From Candidatus Methanoperedens sp. (GTDB taxonomy: Archaea; Halobacteriota; Methanosarcinia; Methanosarcinales; Methanoperedenaceae), in the NCBI GenBank assembly GCA_027460605.1, contig JAPZAN010000127.1:1-18558 (forward strand): a stretch of DNA of 18,558 nucleotides, read 5' to 3'. The notes under the pieces are model-generated. The model was not told the DNA's origin. It worked only from the letters and a program-made list of their open reading frames with translations, and did no database searches. A program made the position numbers and the translations under genes. Below are positions 12,910-18,558 of the stretch, piece by piece. Within the stretch, counting starts at the first letter, position 1; each line of letters begins with the position of its first letter.

Positions 12910-14040
12910 ATGGAAAATAATCTGCGCACCCCCATCGTGTGCGTGATGGGGCATGTTGACCACGGTAAAACTTCGCTGCTTGACAGGATAAGGGGTACAA
13001 CAATTGCAGAGCGGGAAGCGGGTCTGATAACGCAGCATATAGGCGCGACAGAAGTGCCTCTTGAGGTTATTAAACGCGTATGCGGACCGGTTTTTAAGGG
13101 AGATACAAAAGTTCCGGGTCTGCTCTTTATAGATACTCCCGGGCACAGGGCTTTTACAACGCTTCGGGCAAGAGGCGGTGCGCTTGCCGACCTTGCTATA
13201 CTGGTTGTTGATATTAACGAGGGATTCCAGCCACAGACAATAGAAGCAGTCGAAATACTCAAAAGATTCAAGACGCCGTTTGTTGTCGCGGCAACAAAGA
13301 TAGACAAAGTTACAGGGTGGAACCCGCAATCAGGTCAGCCTTTTATAATCTCATATCCCGGACAGCCGGAACATACAAAGGTTGCGCTTGATGAAAAAAT
13401 ATATGTAATAATCGGCAAACTCTATGAAATGGGTTTCAGCTCTGACAGGTACGACCGTGTGCGGGATTTCCAGAGGAATATTGGCGTGGTACCGATAAGC
13501 GCAAAGACCGGGGAAGGGATACCCGACCTCCTGATGATATTGATGGGACTGGCGCAAAAATTCCTTGAAAAAGACCTTGAATACAGGGCAGTCGGTCCGG
13601 GCATTGGAACCGTCCTTGAAGTAAAGGAAGAAGTGGGTCTTGGAACTACGCTTGATGTGATATTATATGACGGCGAGCTAAACGTGGGTGATACCATAGT
13701 CGTGGGAAGCAGGGGAACCCCGATTGCCACGAAAATCCGCGCCCTCTTGAAACCGCGCCCGCTTTCCGAGATACGCGCGGAAGAGAAATTCAAGCAGGTG
13801 AAGAAAGTGGTCGCAGCATCGGGTGTTAAAATCGCTGCACCATCGCTTGAAGGCGCTCTTGCCGGCTCGCAGGTACGCGTCGTTGACGGCAATATCGAGG
13901 AAGTGGCTGCTGCGATAAAATCCGAGATAGATGCGGTGAGGATAGAAACCGAATCAAACGGGGTTCTTATCAAGGCCGACACGATAGGTTCTCTTGAAGC
14001 TCTTGTGAACGAACTGAAAAAAGAAAACAAAAAACAATAA
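12910..14040 (+). CDS. infB: Translation initiation factor aIF5B, N-terminal fragment (gene disrupted)
   Basis: This frame holds the GTPase and domains II-III start of aIF5B, the factor that promotes ribosomal subunit joining and Met-tRNAi positioning. G1 is GHVDHGKT (14-21), G3 DTPGH (75-79) and G4 TKID (129-132), where most relatives have NKID; [N/T]KxD is tolerated in P-loop GTPases. Domain II follows (GPGIGTVLEVKEEVGLGTT). Domain III begins with VLIKADTIGSLEALVNELKKEN and then the frame ends at TAA 14038 after KKQ. Relatives continue here for about 20-25 residues with an ADIGDVSRRDV-type motif, which is absent on both frames. The remainder of the gene continues in another frame at 14034-14618. 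This is a deletion plus frameshift, not an ordinary short gene. Confidence 0.9.
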   Translation: MENNLRTPIVCVMGHVDHGKTSLLDRIRGTTIAEREAGLITQHIGATEVPLEVIKRVCGPVFKGDTKVPGLLFIDTPGHRAFTTLRARGGALADLAILVVDINEGFQPQTIEAVEILKRFKTPFVVAATKIDKVTGWNPQSGQPFIISYPGQPEHTKVALDEKIYVIIGKLYEMGFSSDRYDRVRDFQRNIGVVPISAKTGEGIPDLLMILMGLAQKFLEKDLEYRAVGPGIGTVLEVKEEVGLGTTLDVILYDGELNVGDTIVVGSRGTPIATKIRALLKPRPLSEIRAEEKFKQVKKVVAASGVKIAAPSLEGALAGSQVRVVDGNIEEVAAAIKSEIDAVRIETESNGVLIKADTIGSLEALVNELKKENKKQ

Positions 14041-14618
14041 AAGACCCGCTATTCTTGGCAATCCTGGGTTTTGAAGTGGATGTCCTGCCTGATGCCAGAG
14101 AGGAACTCATGGGTTCTGACATCAAGCTGTTTGTCAATAACGTCATCTACCGGCTTATCGAGGATTACAAGAAATGGGTGGTCGAACAAAAGCAGCTCAT
14201 GGAGAAAAAGCGCTATGAGACCATTATAAAGCCCGGGCGGTTCAAGATATTGCCCGATTGCACATTCAGGCAGAGCAAGCCCGCCGTTGTGGGTGTGAGA
14301 GTGCTTGGCGGAGTTATAAAGACAAATCTTGAAGTTATGAAGGATAATGGCGTGATTGTGGGGACAATAAAAGGAATCCAGGAAAATAGCGAGAATATAG
14401 GCGAGGCTGGCGCGGGCAAGGAGGTTGCTGTGGCTATCGATGGACCCACAGTCGGGCGGCAGATAAAGGAAGGGGATACGCTTTATATTGACGTGCCTGA
14501 GAAACATGCGAAAATAGCAGAGCAGGAGCTTTTCGAGGCTATGAAAATCGAGGATAAGGAAACGCTCATGGCATATATGGAAATAAAGCGCAGGGGAAAT
14601 CCCTTCTGGGGAAAATAA
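14034..14618 (+). CDS. infB: Translation initiation factor aIF5B, C-terminal fragment
   Basis: This frame carries the rest of domain III and domain IV of aIF5B. Family sequence can be read from TIKDPLFLAILGF at 14034 onward, before any start codon; the first possible start is the TTG at 14055. It continues with GSDIKLFVNNVIYRLIEDY, RFKILPDCTFRQSKPAVVGV, GTIKGIQENSENIGEAG and the C-terminal EIKRRGNPFWGK. All these fit the tRNA-binding domain IV. With the first fragment joined by a -1 slip, the protein would be about 569 residues against about 590-600 for relatives. No Shine-Dalgarno precedes 14055, so independent translation is doubtful. Confidence 0.9.
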   Translation, partial: TIKDPLFLAILGFEVDVLPDAREELMGSDIKLFVNNVIYRLIEDYKKWVVEQKQLMEKKRYETIIKPGRFKILPDCTFRQSKPAVVGVRVLGGVIKTNLEVMKDNGVIVGTIKGIQENSENIGEAGAGKEVAVAIDGPTVGRQIKEGDTLYIDVPEKHAKIAEQELFEAMKIEDKETLMAYMEIKRRGNPFWGK

Positions 14619-14715
14619 TCTCTCAATAATTGCAATCAAGGGACATTGTGCCACGTTTTACACAATAAGAATTATATAAGAGTTATAACAATATTATACA
14701 TTACGAGGGTACATT

Positions 14716-15069
14716 ATGTCAATATTAGATGTAACTGAGGATCAAATATTCCAGACCTTAGGCAAAGGAAGAGATCCCAATTTTAAGCCTATAGAGAAAG
14801 TTAGGCCAGTAATTGTCAAACCAAAGAAAACTTATATGCTGAAAAATACCAAACCAGTTCAGACTACCGCTCAACCCGTTCAGGCTGTCGCCCAGCCAGT
14901 GATATCTGTCCCTTCACTGCAGGCAGATGACTCGGTAAGGAAGCTCACAGAAGATTTGAATGAACTGAACAACCGCGTGGCAGGGCTCCAAAAAATGGTA
15001 AAATGGTATCTAGTGCCGCAATTTGTGGTTATTATTGTGCTGGTCCTGGCTTTTGTAGTGAAAAGTTAA
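14716..15069 (+). CDS. Hypothetical coiled-coil protein with C-terminal membrane helix
   Basis: I do not recognise this 117-residue protein. Residues 1-35 are polar and basic. Residues 45-65 contain a short Gln/Pro/Ala/Val repeat (VQTTAQPVQAVAQPV). Residues 72-95 (VRKLTEDLNELNNRVAGLQKMV) have a heptad pattern typical of a coiled coil. Residues 98-115 (LVPQFVVIIVLVLAFVV) form one membrane helix just before the C-terminus, so it is probably a tail-anchored protein with its bulk in the cytoplasm. GAGGGT (14705-14710) precedes the ATG, and ATTATATAAG near 14671 is a TATA candidate. The gene stands alone with its own promoter between infB and apgM. Confidence 0.72.
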   Translation: MSILDVTEDQIFQTLGKGRDPNFKPIEKVRPVIVKPKKTYMLKNTKPVQTTAQPVQAVAQPVISVPSLQADDSVRKLTEDLNELNNRVAGLQKMVKWYLVPQFVVIIVLVLAFVVKS

Positions 15070-15164
15070 TATAATTTTTGAGAATTCAGCGAATCTTTTC
15101 ATCTCGCATATCTGACGGATTTTAACCGAAATTTTATTGTATATGCTTCTCTTTAGTGGGCGGT

Positions 15165-16340
15165 ATGAAATATATCGTTCTCGTAGGAGACGGAATGGCA
15201 GACTATCCTCTCCCTGAACTTGGCGGTCTCACTCCGATAGAGGCTGCCGATACTCCCAATATGGATTTTATCGCAAAGCACGGAAAATGCGGCGTTGCAA
15301 AAACCGTGCCTGACAATATGCCCGCAGGTAGCGATGTGGCAAATCTTTCCATAATGGGCTATGACCCGGTAAGATATTATTCAGGGCGCGGCCCTCTTGA
15401 GGCTGCAAGCATCGGGGTAGCTCTTGATAAAGATGATATAGCTTTCAGGTGCAACCTGATAACCGAGAAAGATGGTTTGATTGCAGATTACAGCGCAGGC
15501 TATATTTCAAGCGAAGAGGCAAGGGTCTTAATCGAAGCCGTTGATAATGAACTGGGTAACGACTGCAAATTCCATGCAGGTGTGAGTTACAGGCATTTGC
15601 TTGTGATGAAACATGGGGAAAAAGCACAGTGCACTCCTCCTCATGACGTAGTGGGGCAATCTGTTAATGATGTCCTGCCGCGCGGAGAAGACTCGAAACT
15701 CCTGATTAATCTCATCAAAGCCTCAAAGCCCATTCTGGATAAGCATGAAATCAATATGAAAAGAAAGAAAGACGGAAAGAACATCGCGAACCTTATCTGG
15801 CCGTGGGGTCAGGGCAAAGCCCCGGCTATGCCTCTTTTTAAAGACATGCATGGCGTTTCCGGTTCCATAATTTCGGCAGTGGATTTGCTAAAAGGCATCG
15901 GGAAGTATGCGGGTCTTGATATTATTGATGTTCCCGGGGCTACGGGTTATCTGGACACTAATTTCTCAGGTAAGGCTGCATATGCGCTTGAATCATTGAA
16001 CACTCATGATTTTGTGCTTGTGCACGTCGAGGCGCCTGATGAAGCCGGGCATATGGGAAATATCGAAGCCAAGATAAAGGCAATATCGGATTTTGATGAG
16101 AAAGTGGTGGGAGGCATGCTGAACGAGCTTGGCGGGTTCGGGGATTTCCGGGTTATGGTGCTGCCCGACCATCCCACGCCAATATCTGTGAGAACGCATA
16201 CAAGAGAGCCTGTTCCTTTTGCGATTTATTCTTCGACTGAAAGTGCGGATTATGTGGACAGGTTTGATGAGGCTGCGGCAAAGGAAGGTATTTTCGGGCT
16301 TGTGGAAGGTCATAAGTTGATGAATTTGCTGATTAGGTGA
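15165..16340 (+). CDS. apgM: 2,3-bisphosphoglycerate-independent phosphoglycerate mutase, archaeal type
   Basis: The 391-residue metalloenzyme of the alkaline phosphatase superfamily interconverts 3- and 2-phosphoglycerate. It starts MKYIVLVGDGMADYPLPELGG, with the first metal-binding aspartate (Asp9). It then has PAGSDVANLSIMGYDP with the phosphate-accepting serine region (53-68), YSGRGPLEAASIGV, FVLVHVEAPDEAGHMGN and VLPDHPTPISVRTHTREPVPF with the remaining metal ligands. The length is normal for the archaeal class. ATG 15165 is preferred over the GTG at 15156, because relatives begin at MKY. A TATA-like box (TTGTATATG) near 15138 is about 25 bases upstream. The stop overlaps a GTG that precedes the next gene. 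Confidence 0.95.
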   Translation: MKYIVLVGDGMADYPLPELGGLTPIEAADTPNMDFIAKHGKCGVAKTVPDNMPAGSDVANLSIMGYDPVRYYSGRGPLEAASIGVALDKDDIAFRCNLITEKDGLIADYSAGYISSEEARVLIEAVDNELGNDCKFHAGVSYRHLLVMKHGEKAQCTPPHDVVGQSVNDVLPRGEDSKLLINLIKASKPILDKHEINMKRKKDGKNIANLIWPWGQGKAPAMPLFKDMHGVSGSIISAVDLLKGIGKYAGLDIIDVPGATGYLDTNFSGKAAYALESLNTHDFVLVHVEAPDEAGHMGNIEAKIKAISDFDEKVVGGMLNELGGFGDFRVMVLPDHPTPISVRTHTREPVPFAIYSSTESADYVDRFDEAAAKEGIFGLVEGHKLMNLLIR

Positions 16341-16354
16341 GGAGATTTCAAAAC

Positions 16355-16612
16355 ATGGAATGGTATTTGATAGGAATCGGGGGGGCGCTTCTTACGACTT
16401 TCGGGTTTGTGCCCCAGATTATAAAAATGCACAGGACAAAATCAGCCAGGGATATCAGCCCTGTTACATTATTACAGTTCAGCGCCGGCACAATCCTGTG
16501 GGCATTGTATGGTTATCACATCGGGGATGTAATTATTATTTCAGCCAATGTTATATCTTTTATAACCCTGGTCGCTGCAATAATCCTGTATAATTCTTAT
16601 AGTCGAAAATAA
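16355..16612 (+). CDS. SemiSWEET/PQ-loop family membrane protein
   Basis: The 85-residue protein has three hydrophobic segments (about residues 3-20, 36-55 and 59-80), the size and topology of a SemiSWEET. The motif FGFVPQIIKMHRTKSARDIS contains the PQ pair and the conserved basic/S-x-x-D-I-S ending of the first repeat. SWEET-type proteins are sugar facilitators that function as dimers of such half units; substrate specificity cannot be read here. ATG 16355 follows GGTGAGGAG (16336-16344). A GTG at 16337 overlapping the apgM stop would add six residues. The tight junction suggests co-transcription with apgM, but a metabolic link is not shown. Confidence 0.85.
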   Translation: MEWYLIGIGGALLTTFGFVPQIIKMHRTKSARDISPVTLLQFSAGTILWALYGYHIGDVIIISANVISFITLVAAIILYNSYSRK

Positions 16613-16621
16613 AAGCGTCTG

Positions 16622-16653
16622 TTTAGTTCCGGGCGCCTATAAAAAGAACTAAA
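16622..16653. repeat. Inverted repeat after the SemiSWEET gene
   Basis: TTTAGTTC (16622-16629) and GAACTAAA (16646-16653) are perfect 8-bp inverted repeats separated by 16 bases, which include the palindrome GGCGCC. It begins 9 bases after the stop codon. The right arm touches the TATA-like box of pyrD. It may act as a 3' structure for the upstream mRNA or as an operator. Confidence 0.5.
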
Positions 16654-16673
16654 TATTTACCAAACATGGTAAA
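16651..16673 (+). promoter_or_regulatory. pyrD promoter with a 7-bp palindromic operator candidate
   Basis: AAATATTT (16651-16658) lies about 25 bases before the pyrD ATG at 16680, as for a leaderless transcript. Directly overlapping its end, TTTACCA (16656-16662) and TGGTAAA (16667-16673) form a perfect inverted repeat with a 4-base spacer. A protein bound here would sit between the TATA box and the transcription start, so a repressor site is plausible. The regulator is unknown. Confidence 0.45.
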
Positions 16674-16679
16674 GCCATA

Positions 16680-17570
16680 ATGCTTTCACTCACTTTAACA
16701 GGACTAAAACTCAAAAATCCCCTTATGCTCGCGGCGGGCATCATGGGCACCACAGGCGGTTCCCTGAAAAGAATAGCCGAAAGCGGAGCAGGAGCTGTCG
16801 TCACAAAATCCATCGGGGTGGAGCCAAAAGGTGGACACAGCAATCCAAGCATGGTGGAAGTGGACTGCGGTTACCTCAATGCGATGGGTCTTCCCAACCC
16901 ATCGTATAAGAATTTCCAGGGCGAGATAGATATCGCAAAAGAAGCCGGTGTCCCAGTAATCGCAAGCATCTTCGGCGGCTGCTCTCTTGATTTTTCAGAA
17001 ATCGCAGGCGCACTCCGCGCCGATGCATTCGAGCTTAACGTGAGCTGCCCGCATGCCCACGGTTACGGCGCTGAAATCGGGAAAAACCCCGAGCTTGTGG
17101 AAGATATCACAAGAGCCGTTAAAAAAGCCACAAACGTGCCGGTCTGGGTGAAACTTACGCCAAATGTTACGAATATAAAAGACATAGGATTGGCTGCGCA
17201 GCGCGGCGGGGCCGATGCAGTGGTCGCTATCAATACTGTCCGGGGAATGGCGATTGATATCGAAAGCGGGTATCCCATACTGGGCAATAAATTCGGGGGG
17301 CTTTCAGGCAGGGCTATTAAGCCGGTGGCGATAAAATGCGTCTATGACCTCTATGAAGCCCTTGATATACCTGTGATCGGTGTTGGCGGGATTTCAGAAG
17401 CATCGGACGTTATAGAATTCATGATGGCAGGCGCGCAGGCGGTAGAAATTGGTTCTGCGGTTGGTAATAATATTAATATATTCAATGATATTTCTTCATG
17501 CATGGAATCATTTCTGGAAGAAAAGGAATGGACGCTTGAGGACATACACGGGATGGCGCACAAAGTATGA
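16680..17570 (+). CDS. pyrD: Dihydroorotate dehydrogenase catalytic subunit (class 1B)
   Basis: This 296-residue FMN enzyme oxidises dihydroorotate to orotate in pyrimidine synthesis. It shows the N-terminal NPLMLAAGIMGTTGG, TKSIGVEPKGGHSNP, the substrate segment NAMGLPNPS, and catalytic Cys123 in LNVSCPHAHG, the cysteine base typical of class 1. C-terminal FMN phosphate loops are GVGGISEASDV and GAQAVEIGSAV. The adjacent pyrK gene indicates class 1B, a PyrD/PyrK heterotetramer using NAD. The two genes overlap by four bases (ATGA) and are translationally coupled. Confidence 0.96.
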   Translation: MLSLTLTGLKLKNPLMLAAGIMGTTGGSLKRIAESGAGAVVTKSIGVEPKGGHSNPSMVEVDCGYLNAMGLPNPSYKNFQGEIDIAKEAGVPVIASIFGGCSLDFSEIAGALRADAFELNVSCPHAHGYGAEIGKNPELVEDITRAVKKATNVPVWVKLTPNVTNIKDIGLAAQRGGADAVVAINTVRGMAIDIESGYPILGNKFGGLSGRAIKPVAIKCVYDLYEALDIPVIGVGGISEASDVIEFMMAGAQAVEIGSAVGNNINIFNDISSCMESFLEEKEWTLEDIHGMAHKV

Positions 17571-18313
17571 GACCGGTTAATGCAGTAATCACAAAAGTGG
17601 TAGATGAGACTCCTACAATCAGGACTTTTTATTTTGATACCTCTTTTGAACTAATCCCGGGGCAGTTCGTGATGGTCTGGATCCGGGGCGTGGATGAACT
17701 CCCGATGGCGCTCTCCTACGAGAATGCGATAACGGTACAGAAAGTAGGACATGCAACATCCGCGTTATTTGAACTTGGGGAGTGCGATTCCGTGGGCATC
17801 CGGGGACCTTTCGGCAACGGGTTTGATATAAAGAATGGGCACATTTTGCTGGTCGCTGGAGGCGTCGGCGCCGCTCCCCTTGCGCCGCTGGCAGAAAAAG
17901 CAAGCGCATCCGGGCTCAAGGTCACAACGCTGCTGGGCGCAAAAACAAAAGAGGAATTGCTTTTCAGGGAGCGATTTGAAGCCGCAGGCGAAGTGCGGGT
18001 TGCCACGGATGACGGCTCCGAAGGGATACACGGGTACGTGACCCAATTGCTTGATGATGCAAAAAATTACAGCCAGCTCTGCTGCTGCGGCCCTGAGATT
18101 ATGATGAAAAAGGTTCTCGATAATGTCGCACCGTCAAAAGCCCAGTTCAGCCTCCACCGCTATATCAAATGCGGCATCGGGATATGCGGTGCGTGCTGCA
18201 TCGACGGGCTGCGCGTGTGCAAGGATGGGCCTGTGTTCCAAGGGGATATTTTGAAGAAGAGCGAGTTCGGGGTTTACAGGAGGAATGAGTGCGGGGAGAG
18301 GGTGATGGTGTGA
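17567..18313 (+). CDS. pyrK: Dihydroorotate dehydrogenase electron transfer subunit
   Basis: This 248-residue iron-sulfur flavoprotein passes electrons from PyrD to NAD. The N-terminal half is an FAD-binding barrel with PGQFVMVWIRG (31-41) and MALSYE. The middle is an NAD-binding Rossmann part with LLVAGGVGAAPLAPLA. The C-terminus has a [2Fe-2S] site C202-x4-C207-x2-C210-x7-C218 in KCGIGICGACCIDGLRVC. The last cysteine is closer than in some bacterial PyrK proteins. An extra Cys211 follows the third ligand. The length is usual for archaeal members. It directly overlaps pyrD. Confidence 0.94.
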   Translation: MRPVNAVITKVVDETPTIRTFYFDTSFELIPGQFVMVWIRGVDELPMALSYENAITVQKVGHATSALFELGECDSVGIRGPFGNGFDIKNGHILLVAGGVGAAPLAPLAEKASASGLKVTTLLGAKTKEELLFRERFEAAGEVRVATDDGSEGIHGYVTQLLDDAKNYSQLCCCGPEIMMKKVLDNVAPSKAQFSLHRYIKCGIGICGACCIDGLRVCKDGPVFQGDILKKSEFGVYRRNECGERVMV

Positions 18314-18349
18314 ATGTTGCATAAATATTATTGCCATATTAGAAATTAG

Positions 18350-18558
18350 TCATTTCTTTGAGTTATCATCAAAATCAAAAAGTGTCGGTTGCATTTTAGT
18401 TTTCTTAATTTCTTGTTTTCCCCAATCTTCTAATGTTTTTATATATTTATTTAAATATTTCTTTAATTTTTCATCATCCATGACGTAATCCATAATGTTC
18501 TTTGCTGCTATTTCATTTTTACTCGCAAAAATCAGATGATATATTGTTTTCTGTGTTT
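18350..18558 (-). CDS. Probable TcmP (three-Cys-motif partner) protein, C-terminal fragment
   Basis: A minus-strand frame enters from the window edge and ends at TGA (18350-18352), giving about 68 residues. It begins TQKTIYHLIFASKNEIAAKNIM and ends with a polar tail QPTLFDFDDNSKK. The Y-H-L-I-F-A-S-K motif followed by a helix, and a terminal L-F-D/LF motif, resemble the end of TcmP proteins. TcmP genes are found beside a three-Cys-motif (DUF5131/Gp37-type) gene in scattered, mobile loci, and their function is unknown. The fragment is very AT-rich compared with pyrK and convergent with it. The partner gene would be outside the window. Confidence 0.5.
   Translation of the reverse strand, partial: TQKTIYHLIFASKNEIAAKNIMDYVMDDEKLKKYLNKYIKTLEDWGKQEIKKTKMQPTLFDFDDNSKK

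Noticed and set aside
14055..14618. Independent short gene starting at TTG 14055
   Set aside because: Family sequence of aIF5B continues upstream of this codon in the same frame and no ribosome binding site is present, so it is the tail of a broken infB.
1..18558. CRISPR array, rRNA genes or a complete defence island
   Set aside because: No regularly spaced direct repeats of CRISPR length and no rRNA sequence were seen; only single accessory genes (AlbA_2, partial TcmP-like) are present.

Overview
The window looks like a euryarchaeal chromosome segment, most likely from the Methanosarcinales and possibly a Methanoperedens (ANME-2d)-like lineage. The evidence is archaeal-only genes (aEF-1beta, the L7Ae/S28e/L24e ribosomal protein set, aIF5B, archaeal phosphoglycerate mutase), a methanofuran-pathway kinase (MfnE-like) that points to a methane-cycling archaeon, TATA-type promoters and several apparently leaderless starts. 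The exact lineage is inference; no 16S or mcrA gene is present.

Layout. 1-111: 3' end of a probable IS630-type transposase. 112-548: no intact gene; a decayed thioredoxin/DsbA-like remnant lies on the minus strand. 549-1742 (minus): mfnE-like kinase, a zinc-ribbon protein, aEF-1beta and tRNA-Ala(CGC). 1797-4604 (plus): mtnA, a Roadblock/LC7 protein and a YchF/Ygr210-type GTPase. 4702-5538 (minus): an AlbA_2 (Schlafen-type) protein. 5592-10072 (minus): a compact tryptophan operon trpD - methyltransferase-like gene - trpF - trpE - trpG. 10172-10949 (plus): a frameshifted, probably membrane-anchored surface protein, divergent from trpD. 11042-12291 (plus): rpl7ae-rps28e-rpl24e-ndk. 12333-12836: a lipoprotein gene inserted where infB normally follows ndk. 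12910-14618: infB (aIF5B) in two pieces. 14716-16612: a coiled-coil/TM protein, apgM and a SemiSWEET-type protein. 16680-18313: pyrD-pyrK. 18350-18558 (minus): the C-terminal end of a probable TcmP (three-Cys-motif partner) gene.

How the genes work together. The trp block covers the chorismate-to-CDRP part of tryptophan synthesis (TrpE/TrpG, TrpD, TrpF); trpC, trpB and trpA are not here. Its promoter carries four TGTACA-like hexamers at an exact 10-bp spacing, which match the TRP box of the archaeal repressor TrpY. PyrD and PyrK form the NAD-linked dihydroorotate dehydrogenase. The ribosomal/ndk/infB block is the standard archaeal translation cluster with a lipoprotein gene added.

Three coding disruptions stand out: an in-frame 33-bp tandem duplication inside the conserved ETRPLNQGSR motif of mtnA, a 1-nt frameshift in the gene at 10172, and loss of about 20 codons plus a frame change in infB, which should be essential. 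Each may be real, a strain variant or an assembly error. I saw no CRISPR array, rRNA or clear new multi-gene defence system.
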